From NCBI GenBank assembly GCA_035294325.1, contig DATGLE010000159.1:1-41483 (forward strand): a stretch of DNA of 41,483 nt, read 5' to 3'. The DNA is from DATGLE01 sp035294325 (GTDB taxonomy: Bacteria > Chloroflexota > Ktedonobacteria > Ktedonobacterales > Ktedonobacteraceae). The translations under genes were made by a program, and so were the position numbers. Shown one piece after another: positions 32,917 through 40,661 of this stretch (positions are counted from its first letter, which is position 1; each line of letters opens with the position of its first letter). The notes beneath the pieces were generated by a model. That model saw nothing but the letters and a program-made list of their open reading frames with translations. It ran no database searches and was not told the origin of the DNA.

Positions 32917-35277
32917 GTGGACAACGAAAGACAGCAGCCGCCTCCACCAGAGCAGAGGCTACCGGAACGACAAGAGTATTACGGCTGGCAGTATGACCAG
33001 GATCAGCCGGCGGAGACGCCACAGCAGTCCCCGGTGCAACCTCCATCGCCGCTGTATCCGCCACCACCATCTTCACAGTCGCCGGGCTACCCACAGCCTC
33101 CGCTGCCTCCTGCCTACCCGCCACAGCCGCCCAGGAACTGGCAGCCGCAGCAGCCACAGCGACCTCCGCAGGAGCCGCGCTGGAGGCCGCAATATCAGCA
33201 GCCAATCCATGACATGGGGACCTCGCTCGGCTATGGTCAGGGCATGGAGTATCAGTATTTTGATCCACCTCAGCCCTCGCAGCCGATAGCGCGTCTGCGG
33301 CAGGAGCGCTTGCAGCAGTTGCGCGAGGAGCGCATGCGCCGCCAGCAGCGTCGTATGAAATCCGATATTACCGTCTCTATTCCCTGGAAAAGACCAGGGA
33401 GCAGGCCGCCATCGAGGCCGCTTCAGCCTCCGCAGGCGCCACCATGGGGACCTGGCGGGCAACAATCGCCTGTGCAGGCATCGCCCATACTATCGCTCTC
33501 GCCCGGCGAAGTATCGCCGACGCTTTCGGGAAACCTGCCTCCCTACGCCGCTCCCAACCAGATGCAGCCCGCGGCAGCGCCGGCGCAGGATACAGGGATG
33601 ATCCAGAGAGTGCGCATCGCCAGGGCTTCGCTCATCCTCACCGGCGCCTTTGTCGCCAGTCGCGTACTTGGCCTGTTGCGCAGTTCGATGTTCGCCTTTG
33701 TCTTTGGTACCACCGCGACCTCCGATGCCTACGTCCAGGCATTCCTGGTTCCTGATATGATTTTTAATATCGTCGCCGGTGGCGCGCTCAGCTCAGCATT
33801 CATTCCCGTCTTCACTAACTATATGGTAGGAGAGAGGGACGAGAAGACGGCCTGGCACATTGCCAGTTCAGCGCTCAACCTGGCCCTCTCCGTGATGATG
33901 GCTCTGTCTCTGATCGCCATTATCTTCGCGCCGCAGATTGTGCCGCTCTACAACCCCGGCATCCATGATCCAAAGGAGATTGCTCTGATTGTCTCGCTCT
34001 CGCGCATCATGTTCTTGCAGTCTCTTATACTTGGCTCCGGCGTGATTGTGCAGGCAGTATTGAACGCGCGCCAGGATTTCCGGCTTCCCGCGATTGGCAC
34101 CGTGCTCTATAACGTGGGATTGATCGCGGGGCTGCTCCCTGGCGTCTACTTCGCGCTTCACGGGCAGCGCAACGACCAGGCTGCCGTCTACTACGCGACA
34201 TGGGGCGTTGTGCTGGGCGCCTTTTTACAGGTCATCATCCAGGTGCCGGGCCTGCGCAAAGTTGGCATGCGTTACGACTTCTCGTTTGACTGGCACCATC
34301 CCGGCATCGTGCAGATGGCACGCCAGATGGTGCCGCGCATTATCAACTCGGTCATGCTTTTCTTCTCGACCTTTGTAGATCGTGCACTCATCGAACTGCT
34401 TGGCGCCTGGATCATCCTCTCACACCTGGGAACTCAGCAGGTGGTAGATGGTCTCATCACCCAGTACAACCAGGCTTTCCAGCTCGTCCTCCTGCCACTG
34501 GGCATCTTTGGCATGGCCGTAGCCACCGCCGCTTTTCCCACCATGGCTGAAAATGTGGCGCGGGGCAGGCTGGATCGAGCGCGCGGTACGATTCTGGAGA
34601 CATTGCGCAGCATTCTCTTTCTCTCCATCCCTTCGAGTATTGGCCTGATGGTGCTGGCACTATCGGTCATCCAGGCACTATTCCAGCATGGCCGCTTCAG
34701 CCTGAGCGATGCCCGGTCTACAGCGGTGCCTCTGACGTTCTTTGCTCTGGGACTGGCCGGTCTTGTCGCCGTCGAAATTCTCACACGCTCTTTCTATGCC
34801 CTGCGCGATAGCAAGACTCCGGTGATCGTGAGTATAGGTCAATTTGCCTTCAAGATCGCTCTCAGCCTCCTGCTGGTCAATCTGGCCGTCTTCGGGCCGC
34901 AGTGGGGTACGGGCGCACTGGCGTTTTCTACATCCATCGCGGGATTATTAGAGGCCGCTGTACTGTTCTGGCTGCTGCACCAGAAGGTCGGTGAGTTGCA
35001 GCCGCGCATGATGCTGCACTTTATCGGACGTGTGCTGATAGCTTCTCTGGTGATGGGCCTGGGCCTGATAGTGGTTCGTTTCCTGCTGGATATGGTGATC
35101 GTGACAACACAGTCTCAAACACTGGGCATCGGTGGAGCGCTGCTGGCGATCATCAAGGTGATGATCGAGATCTTCATTGGCCTGGTGATCTACCTGCGCG
35201 TCGCGCGCATGCTCGGCATCGAGGAGCTGGGACCGGTCCGGCGTGTCCTTGATCGACTCAAACTATCCTGGCTCTAA
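32917..35277 (+). CDS. murJ: Lipid II flippase MurJ with long N-terminal extension
   Basis: 786 residues. The first ~225 are hydrophilic, cytosolic and rich in Pro, Gln and Arg, with no recognised domain. The MviN/MurJ core begins near 230 (RARIARASLILTGAFVASRVLGLLRSSMFAFVFGTTATSDAYVQAFLVPDMIFNIVAGGALSSAFIPVF reads as the conserved first helices) and has 14 predicted helices, with PxxxNSVMLFFSTFVD and YNQAFQLVLLPLGIFGMAVATAAFPTM motifs. It flips lipid-linked peptidoglycan precursor across the membrane. Start is GTG at 32917 with only a weak GAGAAG upstream, so the extension start is less sure; internal starts near the core would still give a full-length MurJ. Confidence 0.92.
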   Translation: MDNERQQPPPPEQRLPERQEYYGWQYDQDQPAETPQQSPVQPPSPLYPPPPSSQSPGYPQPPLPPAYPPQPPRNWQPQQPQRPPQEPRWRPQYQQPIHDMGTSLGYGQGMEYQYFDPPQPSQPIARLRQERLQQLREERMRRQQRRMKSDITVSIPWKRPGSRPPSRPLQPPQAPPWGPGGQQSPVQASPILSLSPGEVSPTLSGNLPPYAAPNQMQPAAAPAQDTGMIQRVRIARASLILTGAFVASRVLGLLRSSMFAFVFGTTATSDAYVQAFLVPDMIFNIVAGGALSSAFIPVFTNYMVGERDEKTAWHIASSALNLALSVMMALSLIAIIFAPQIVPLYNPGIHDPKEIALIVSLSRIMFLQSLILGSGVIVQAVLNARQDFRLPAIGTVLYNVGLIAGLLPGVYFALHGQRNDQAAVYYATWGVVLGAFLQVIIQVPGLRKVGMRYDFSFDWHHPGIVQMARQMVPRIINSVMLFFSTFVDRALIELLGAWIILSHLGTQQVVDGLITQYNQAFQLVLLPLGIFGMAVATAAFPTMAENVARGRLDRARGTILETLRSILFLSIPSSIGLMVLALSVIQALFQHGRFSLSDARSTAVPLTFFALGLAGLVAVEILTRSFYALRDSKTPVIVSIGQFAFKIALSLLLVNLAVFGPQWGTGALAFSTSIAGLLEAAVLFWLLHQKVGELQPRMMLHFIGRVLIASLVMGLGLIVVRFLLDMVIVTTQSQTLGIGGALLAIIKVMIEIFIGLVIYLRVARMLGIEELGPVRRVLDRLKLSWL

Positions 35278-35317
35278 CTGGCGACCACAAGGCTCGTCCT
35301 GGCGACCACAAGGCTCG
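35278..35317. repeat. 19-bp direct repeat after murJ
   Basis: CTGGCGACCACAAGGCTCG occurs at 35278-35296 and again at 35299-35317, two bases apart, immediately after the murJ stop. A variant (24 of 28 matching over the following bases) lies at 32602-32629. It is part of a dispersed family here; no coding. Confidence 0.85.
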
Positions 35318-35351
35318 CCACTACATTTTGATTATAAAGGGTGGCTTTGCC

Positions 35352-36395
35352 ATGAAAGCATTTCGTCTCTCCATCATTGGCTTTGGCGTCGTTGGGCAGG
35401 GTTTTGCGGAGCTGCTCGCCAGAAAAAAAGCCTGGTTAGCGCGGCACTACGGCCTCGAAGTTCTCCTGGTCAGCGTAGCGAATGCTCGTCATGGTTTCAT
35501 CTACCGCGAAGATGGGCTGGATATAGCGACGCTGCTGGATCTTGCGGCAAAGCGGCGGCCACTGTCACAGCACCCCGGCGTCAGGCACTGGGAGAACACG
35601 CTTGAGGGGCTGCGCGCTACCGGCGCGGACGTGCTGGCGGAGGCGACGCCAACGAATCTACACGATGCCGAGCCGGGGATGAGCCACATCCGCACGGCGC
35701 TGATTGAAGGCATCCATGTTATCACGGCCAATAAAGGGCCGGTTGCGCTGGCCGCCCATGAATTGCTGGCCCTGGCGCGGCAGCACGGCGTGCAATTACG
35801 CATGGAGGCGACGGTGATGGCCGGTACGCCCGTCATCAGCACGGTGCTGGAAGGAATGGCCGGAGCCAGGGTGCGCGTTGTGCGTGGTATCCTCAATGGC
35901 ACAACGAACTATATTCTAAGCGCGATGGCCGGCGGACGCGACTACGACGAGGCGCTGGCGGAGGCACAGGAACGGGGATATGCCGAGACCGATCCGACGG
36001 CGGATGTTGAGGGTTACGACGCCGTAGCCAAGGCGCTCATCCTGGCAACGCTGGTATTTGGTCACACGCTCAAACCCGATCAGGTCGCGCGCAGGGGTAT
36101 CACCGGGGTCACGACGCAGGATATTCACCAGGCACACAAAGAAGGGAAACGCATCAAGCTCCTGGCAACGTTGCAGGCCGTCTCGGATATTGCCGAGACG
36201 CCGTTAGAGGCCAGCGTTGAACCGGTGGCGCTGCCAGAGCAAGATCCCCTGGCTCGCGTGGATGGCGTGATGAATGCCATCAGCTTCGAGACGGATACGC
36301 TCTCTACGGTGACGGTGATAGGTCCCGGCGCTGGCAGGTTGCAGACGGGCCAGGGCTTGCTCGCAGATCTCATCGCCATCGCCAAAAATGCATAA
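35352..36395 (+). CDS. Homoserine dehydrogenase
   Basis: 347 residues from ATG 35352, with GGTGG 7 nt upstream (the frame starts at 35328, but this is the better site). NAD(P) motif IIGFGVVGQG at 8-17. The HSD catalytic/homoserine-binding region shows ANKGPVALAAHELL, GILNGTTNYILSAM and AEAQERGYAETDPTADVEGYDAVAKALILATLVFG. There is no ACT domain, as in the short archaeal/Thermus-type enzymes. Reduces aspartate semialdehyde to homoserine for threonine, isoleucine and methionine synthesis. It stands alone; no aspartokinase is in view. Confidence 0.95.
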   Translation: MKAFRLSIIGFGVVGQGFAELLARKKAWLARHYGLEVLLVSVANARHGFIYREDGLDIATLLDLAAKRRPLSQHPGVRHWENTLEGLRATGADVLAEATPTNLHDAEPGMSHIRTALIEGIHVITANKGPVALAAHELLALARQHGVQLRMEATVMAGTPVISTVLEGMAGARVRVVRGILNGTTNYILSAMAGGRDYDEALAEAQERGYAETDPTADVEGYDAVAKALILATLVFGHTLKPDQVARRGITGVTTQDIHQAHKEGKRIKLLATLQAVSDIAETPLEASVEPVALPEQDPLARVDGVMNAISFETDTLSTVTVIGPGAGRLQTGQGLLADLIAIAKNA

Positions 36396-36464
36396 TTAGA
36401 GCCTCTTAATGCAACTTATTGCTCCTCTCACGTATTCTACAAAGTAGAAGGGTGCAGGGCGTTC

Positions 36465-36570
36465 GTGCGGCGAAGCCGCACAAGGAATGGCTATTGTTGT
36501 GTGGGACAGGGGCTTCGCCCCTGTCCCACACAACAATAGCCATAAGGCGAGCGCCGTAGGCGCGAGCACG
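36465..36570. repeat. Fold-back element B
   Basis: Left hairpin GTGCGGC-GAA-GCCGCAC (36465-36481), perfect 27-bp core palindrome (36487-36513/36517-36543, loop TTC), then tail GGCGAGCGCCGTAGGCGCG (36546 on). The tail matches those of the elements at 40588 and, reversed, at 27810. The core sequence itself is not found elsewhere in the window. The gap 36396-36625 is otherwise empty. Confidence 0.85.
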
Positions 36571-36625
36571 CAATAGTGCCGGAAACCAGACACATTTAGA
36601 TAGCTATGCGCAAAAGGAGAGAAAA

Positions 36626-36856
36626 ATGTTTTCATTCTTCTGGCTATTTCGCATTCCCGGGCCGGGCATGAACGGTGTTGCCGTCGTAGCTTTACTATTC
36701 TGGATCTGGGTACTCGTCGACTGCCTTACCAGAGAGCCTTCAGAGGGCAACGATAAGGTCGCCTGGACGCTTTTTATCCTCATGGTCCCCGTCATCGGCG
36801 CGCTCATCTACTACTTCGTCAGGCGTCCCGAGCGCATAAAAGCGGTAGGAAAGTGA
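36626..36856 (+). CDS. Small membrane protein, PLDc_N-like
   Basis: 76 residues with two membrane helices (about 15-35 and 45-65). The pattern VALLFWIWVLVDCLTREPSEGNDKVAWTLFILMVPVIGALIYYFVRRPE matches the PLDc_N (phospholipase D nuclease N-terminal) family: W-x-D-C, KxxWxLxxLxxPxxGxLxYYxxRR. This family includes free-standing small membrane proteins of unknown role. Strong AAAAGGAG before the ATG. It is followed immediately by a 54-bp palindrome. Confidence 0.85.
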   Translation: MFSFFWLFRIPGPGMNGVAVVALLFWIWVLVDCLTREPSEGNDKVAWTLFILMVPVIGALIYYFVRRPERIKAVGK

Positions 36857-36864
36857 ATTGGACC

Positions 36865-36918
36865 ACAGAATACAAAATGCTGGCAATACCCGGGTATTGC
36901 CAGCATTTTGTATTCTGT
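36865..36918. terminator. 54-bp perfect palindrome, convergent terminator
   Basis: Arms 36865-36891 and 36892-36918 are exact reverse complements with no loop bases. It fills the gap between two converging genes: it starts 9 nt after the PLDc_N stop and its last base is the last base of the EncFtn stop codon. As RNA it would fold into a very stable hairpin, with T-rich arm ends, in either direction. Confidence 0.8.
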
Positions 36919-37235
36919 TACGCTCCTTCAGCCTCCTCCCCTTTCTCAGCATTCTCGATGATATCACCGCTCTGGAAGAGGATCTTCTGCGCCGAGACGC
37001 GCCATTTGGGAGTGCGCCTCAGCAGGAATTCAAGGTCCATAGCGAAATGCAAAAATTCTTCCTCCTGCGAATGTTGCATGATCTTTTTCGCGTCCGGGTC
37101 CTTCTCTACCGATATACGCTGCTCGTACCAGTTAATCGCCTCGCACTCCTCCTGTAAGGAAGCGATGATGCGTGCAAAGGTGCGCGTTTCTGGTGAAAGT
37201 TCGTTCGCGGGTTCGTGATACTGGTCAAAGCCCAT
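36918..37235 (-). CDS. Encapsulated-ferritin-type (EncFtn) protein, no targeting tail seen
   Basis: 105 residues, helical. Compared from memory with Rhodospirillum rubrum EncFtn, the ferroxidase residues are at matching positions: E29, E30, E32, W36 and Y37 in LQEECEAINWYEQR, and E60 and H63 in HSQEEEFLHFAM. This protein family oxidises Fe(II), normally inside an encapsulin shell. Here the C-terminus is ENAEKGEEAEGA, with no GSLR/LTIGSL-type cargo signal, and no encapsulin lies in the window. Upstream is a palindrome over a probable -10 box (37273-37290). An alternative is a broad ferritin-like DUF. It converges with the PLDc_N gene. Confidence 0.8.
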   Translation of the reverse strand: MGFDQYHEPANELSPETRTFARIIASLQEECEAINWYEQRISVEKDPDAKKIMQHSQEEEFLHFAMDLEFLLRRTPKWRVSAQKILFQSGDIIENAEKGEEAEGA

Positions 37236-37272
37236 GCGGGGTATCCTTTCTCTTTTTGATAGGATTTGTTAC

Positions 37273-37308
37273 ATCCCTATTATTAGGGATGATGAAGGCG
37301 CTTATCAA
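37273..37308 (-). promoter_or_regulatory. Promoter and operator-like palindrome of EncFtn gene
   Basis: On the minus strand TTGATA (37308-37303), a 17-nt spacer and TAATAA (37285-37280). The -10 box lies in the exact palindrome ATCCCTA-TTAT-TAGGGAT (37273-37290). The -10 is about 44 nt upstream of the EncFtn ATG. A repressor bound here would block the promoter; an iron or oxidative-stress regulator is a guess. Confidence 0.55.
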
Positions 37309-37320
37309 GCTGAACCATGC

Positions 37321-38694
37321 TTATTGAGGCGGCAGATCTTTCAGGCCCGCCACCTCGAACTTCAAGCGCACCTTGCCCAGGTGGATGATATCTCCGTGCT
37401 GGAGCAGTTCGGCCTTGAGGGGGACCAGCGCCTGCTGGTTGAGCCGGGTCTTGTTGTGGCTTTTAAGATCTTCGATGGAGAAAAAGGTCTCTTCGAAACG
37501 AATGCGTGCATGCTGGCGTGAGACCGTCATCCCCGGATCCAGGGCGCTCAGATCAATATCGGGAGTGAGGCCGCGTTTGGGATCAATGCGCCCGACGATC
37601 ACGCTTTTCTGCTTGATGGCTATCCGCTGCTCCTCTGTCCCATCGCGCTCGAAACAGAGGTAGGCGTAGACCGTCTCCGGGCCGGCAATCTGTGTAGATA
37701 TATGGGGTATCGCGGGAATCGTCGCGTGTTCTCCGATCAGTGTGGCGCGCAGGGTCACATCCTCCTCAGTATCCTGCGGAGACATCTCATCAGTCAGCCG
37801 GTCTATAGCCCGGGTGAGCTTTGTGTCCTGTATAACCGGGCCAATGGCCGGGGGAAGCTGCACACTCTCCAGAGCGGTCAGCAGGGCGGCACCGTGAGCG
37901 AAGCGCTGTGCGGGATCTTTAGCCAGCGCGCAATCTACGACCTCCTGAAGCGCGAGAGGGGTGTCATGCTTAAAGAGGCTCATGCGCGGTATGGGATAGG
38001 TACACTGCATAATCCCTGTTTCCGCATAATTACGCCCGACGAAGGGGACGCGTCCCGTAACCAGCTCGAAGAGGAGCAGGCCAGCCAGGTAGACATCGCT
38101 GCGGGGGTTGATGGGTGCGCCGCTGATATATTCGGGCGCGGCATAGCGTGGATCGAGCGCCTCCGCCTCCTGGCCGGGTCGATCACTCATCGCGTTTATG
38201 GCGCTGAGCAGCGGGCGCAGCCCGGCATCATCGATCTGCACGCGATCCGTTATGCCGAGCGTATCGACGGTAATCAGTTGTGGACGCAGGTCCAGCCCTG
38301 CTATGCCCTGTTCATGCAGCGCCTTGAGGCCCGTCGCGATCTGACGCGTTATATCGACGGCGCGTTGCAGGCCGATATCCTCGGTGTCGAGCACATGCTG
38401 CAATGTGACGCCGCGCGGCGGATCGGTAACGATGTAGATACGCGTGCCATCGATGCCCCAATCATGTATGCGCAGCACATGAGGGGATTGCACGGCGCGG
38501 CGCGGTTCCAGCGGATGCAGCAGTTGCTCGATTGCCTCCGGCTGCAAAGCGGGCGGGAATTCGATCATGAAAAGCCCCACCACATCATTTGTATTATGGT
38601 TGTAGGCGGTACAGGCCGTGAGCATCCCTCTCTGGGTAATGGTCTGCCCTATACGATAGATACCACCGATGATGCGAGCATTGCGTTGTGGCAT
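37321..38694 (-). CDS. Probable pseudokinase fused to FHA domain
   Basis: 457 residues. Residues ~10-285 follow the Ser/Thr kinase fold: RYAAPEYISGAPINPRSDVYLAGLLLFELVTGRVPFVGR is the activation-segment/APE region. Key residues are missing: beta-3 VAIK reads VGLF (F42 for the Lys), the catalytic loop HRDLKPEN reads GLDLRPQL (D135 kept, Asn lost to L140), and the glycine loop is degenerate. DFG reads D156-A-G. Residues ~365-450 are an FHA domain (VGR...VSRQHARI...NKTRLNQQ), which binds phosphothreonine. No membrane helix, so it is cytosolic. It may be a phospho-dependent scaffold for peptidoglycan or cell-division proteins; LCP lies upstream. Low ATPase or kinase activity cannot be ruled out. 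Confidence 0.85.
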   Translation of the reverse strand: MPQRNARIIGGIYRIGQTITQRGMLTACTAYNHNTNDVVGLFMIEFPPALQPEAIEQLLHPLEPRRAVQSPHVLRIHDWGIDGTRIYIVTDPPRGVTLQHVLDTEDIGLQRAVDITRQIATGLKALHEQGIAGLDLRPQLITVDTLGITDRVQIDDAGLRPLLSAINAMSDRPGQEAEALDPRYAAPEYISGAPINPRSDVYLAGLLLFELVTGRVPFVGRNYAETGIMQCTYPIPRMSLFKHDTPLALQEVVDCALAKDPAQRFAHGAALLTALESVQLPPAIGPVIQDTKLTRAIDRLTDEMSPQDTEEDVTLRATLIGEHATIPAIPHISTQIAGPETVYAYLCFERDGTEEQRIAIKQKSVIVGRIDPKRGLTPDIDLSALDPGMTVSRQHARIRFEETFFSIEDLKSHNKTRLNQQALVPLKAELLQHGDIIHLGKVRLKFEVAGLKDLPPQ

Positions 38695-38765
38695 GCCTGC
38701 TCCAATAAAAAATAGATTGAGATTGCCGTCCAGTGCGTAGCCGCGCGATGATGATGTGTAACGTT

Positions 38766-38975
38766 CAAGATCGGCAATCCCGGGGCGGCGTAGGGGCGCG
38801 GCGCCGGCTGGGAGGGGGGGTGAGGCGGTGGGGGCCGAAGCGCAAGCCCGCTTTGCTGTTCATCCCCCTCAGCACAGAGGAGCGGGCTTGCTTCTGGCCC
38901 CCACCGCCCCCCCGACCACCCAGCCAGCGCCGCGCCCCTACGCCATCCCATCATCCCTTTCCATTGCCGATCTTG
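38766..38975. repeat. MITE-like element I
   Basis: Perfect 13-bp terminal inverted repeats CAAGATCGGCAAT (38766-38778) and ATTGCCGATCTTG (38963-38975). Internal arms pair extensively, e.g. 38787-38803 with 38928-38944. Its right end (CGCGCCCCTACG, then ATCCCTTTCCATTGCCGATC) matches the element at 30829-31074. No coding region is seen in 38695-39075; near its right end lies GCGCGATCAATTGC (39025), shared with the ccmA 5' element. Confidence 0.82.
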
Positions 38976-39075
38976 GTTGTTAACTTTCATTATCGCGCCT
39001 GAATGCCCTCTACAGGTCCAATGAGCGCGATCAATTGCGCGGCTGCGCACCAGAGCGACTTTTACAAATCTCGGC

Positions 39076-40389
39076 CTACTGGTAAAGGTGCTGCTTGATA
39101 TAGGCAGGAATAGCCGACCAGTTATTGTTCGCCGGCAGCAGAATAGCCTGCCCATCATTCGACACCGTATCTACCAGCACATTCTGGTTGCTCAGTCCGA
39201 TATGGGCCGTGTGCGGATCGTTCATATCCATCTTCGTCGCAAACAGGGCCAGGTCGGCAAGAGACATATTCGTGTAGATGGTGTGCTGGAGCGCGGTCAT
39301 CGCATCGAAGAGGCGCGGCCACGTCCCCGGCTGTTTCACTTTAGCCAGCACGGCCTTGATGATAATCTGCTGGCGCGCCGAGCGCGCGAAATCGGTCAAC
39401 TCGGCCAGGTTCTCCGAGGTGCCCATACCACAGACCGCCAGCGGCTCACGCGCACGGGCATACTCAATGGCGGTCTCACCATTCATGTGCTGCATCCCCT
39501 TATTGAACTGCACCTTTTTCCAGCTAGCATCGATGTTCGCATCGTCGTTCTTCGGGTAGCACGCGTTAAACGAGTCCGGCACATAGACATCGATGCCGCC
39601 AAGCGCGTTAATCAGGTCGCGGAAGCCCGTAAAATTGATTGTCACCCAGTACTTCACGTTGAGGCCAGTGATGAGCGAGATCTTTTGCGCGGCTGCATTG
39701 CCGCCGGCTACGGGATTTTGTCCATTATTGGAGCCAACGGTGTAGACGGTATTGAGCTTGGCGTAGTTGCCGGATCCGGCGGGCACCTGCACCCAGAGAT
39801 CGCGTGGGATCGAGATTAAAGATGTATGATGGCTCTGCGGCATGACGCTGACGACGGTCATAGAGTCGGTCAGGAAGGCGCCAGAATGGCTGCCGCCTCC
39901 GTAGCCCATCACCAGCACGTTGGTGCGGCCACTACCGCTCATATAGCCCGTCTGCGTGCTGAGCGGTGGCTGGTTCGAGATGGCCGAGCCGAAGGCCAGG
40001 ACGCGCTGGCCTACTGTGATAGTAAAGAAGCCCAGCAGGAGGACGAGCAACAGCCCGACCAGGCAGCCAACGGTGCAGCCGCTGCGTCGCCGTGGGCGTC
40101 GCTGCGATTGATAATAGGGTTGATAATTCGCGGGGGCGTTCGCCGCCTGTCTCTGCGGCGCATACGCCTGGTTGGGATACGGCCCGGGCATCTCCGGGCC
40201 GGTTGGAGATTGCGGATAGCCCGGCTGCGACGGGCGAGGTTGTGGCGGATATTGATATGGCCGGCGCTGCGCGGCTCTCGATTGATTTTGAAAGCTGCCG
40301 ACAACTAATTTGCCCTGCGGCTCCTGATTGCGGGCGGGATAACTTGCCGGCAGTGTAGGCTCATCTGGCTCATAATACTTATCAGGCAT
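39076..40389 (-). CDS. LCP-family (LytR-CpsA-Psr) cell-envelope ligase
   Basis: 437 residues. The first ~100 are cytosolic, Pro/Gln/Tyr-rich; a single membrane helix is near 107-127 (CTVGCLVGLLLVLLLGFFTI). The external LCP domain is at about 150-390: MGYGGGSHSGAFLTDSMTVVSVMPQSHHTSLISIPRDLWVQVP, then GGIDVYVP, MNGETAIEYARAR and FARSARQQIIIKAV. R in IPRDLWV, D in LTDSM and the ARAR arginines bind the polyprenyl-pyrophosphate donor. Transfers glycopolymers from lipid carriers to peptidoglycan. AAAGGA lies 8 nt before the ATG. Its N-terminus resembles the MurJ extension in composition. Confidence 0.95.
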   Translation of the reverse strand: MPDKYYEPDEPTLPASYPARNQEPQGKLVVGSFQNQSRAAQRRPYQYPPQPRPSQPGYPQSPTGPEMPGPYPNQAYAPQRQAANAPANYQPYYQSQRRPRRRSGCTVGCLVGLLLVLLLGFFTITVGQRVLAFGSAISNQPPLSTQTGYMSGSGRTNVLVMGYGGGSHSGAFLTDSMTVVSVMPQSHHTSLISIPRDLWVQVPAGSGNYAKLNTVYTVGSNNGQNPVAGGNAAAQKISLITGLNVKYWVTINFTGFRDLINALGGIDVYVPDSFNACYPKNDDANIDASWKKVQFNKGMQHMNGETAIEYARAREPLAVCGMGTSENLAELTDFARSARQQIIIKAVLAKVKQPGTWPRLFDAMTALQHTIYTNMSLADLALFATKMDMNDPHTAHIGLSNQNVLVDTVSNDGQAILLPANNNWSAIPAYIKQHLYQ

Positions 40390-40467
40390 AGCATATCCTT
40401 TGCTATTTTAATCATATGACGCAGTATGATACCGTTTATACCCTTGCCAAGCACCCGTCCCCTGGAT

Positions 40468-40619
40468 GGTGTCCGATGCTCAGCAGCCTCTCTCCAGTCA
40501 TTGGTACGGCCAGGCCGCACCAGAGGTGGATATGGTTGGGTGAAACAATGCGCTGTGCGCATTGTTTCACCCAACCATATCCACCTGGCGAGCGCCGCAG
40601 GCGTGAGCAATCGGACACC
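40468..40619. repeat. Fold-back element A with terminal inverted repeats
   Basis: 152 nt. The ends GGTGTCCGATGCTCA (40468) and TGAGCAATCGGACACC (to 40619) are inverted with one extra base. Core: perfect 30-bp palindrome (40524-40553/40557-40586, loop TGT). Tail GGCGAGCGCCGCAGGCGTG (40587 on) matches elements B and D. A GGCCAGGCC-type short hairpin precedes the core. It occupies the 271-bp gap between the LCP and XdhC genes. Confidence 0.85.
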
Positions 40620-40661
40620 CTCTAGTTAAAAGACGAATCAAGGGATGAGAAGTTGCAGATG

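Noticed and set aside
36918..37235. Encapsulin nanocompartment operon
   Set aside because: The neighbouring genes are a PLDc_N-like protein and a pseudokinase; no HK97-fold shell protein is in the window.
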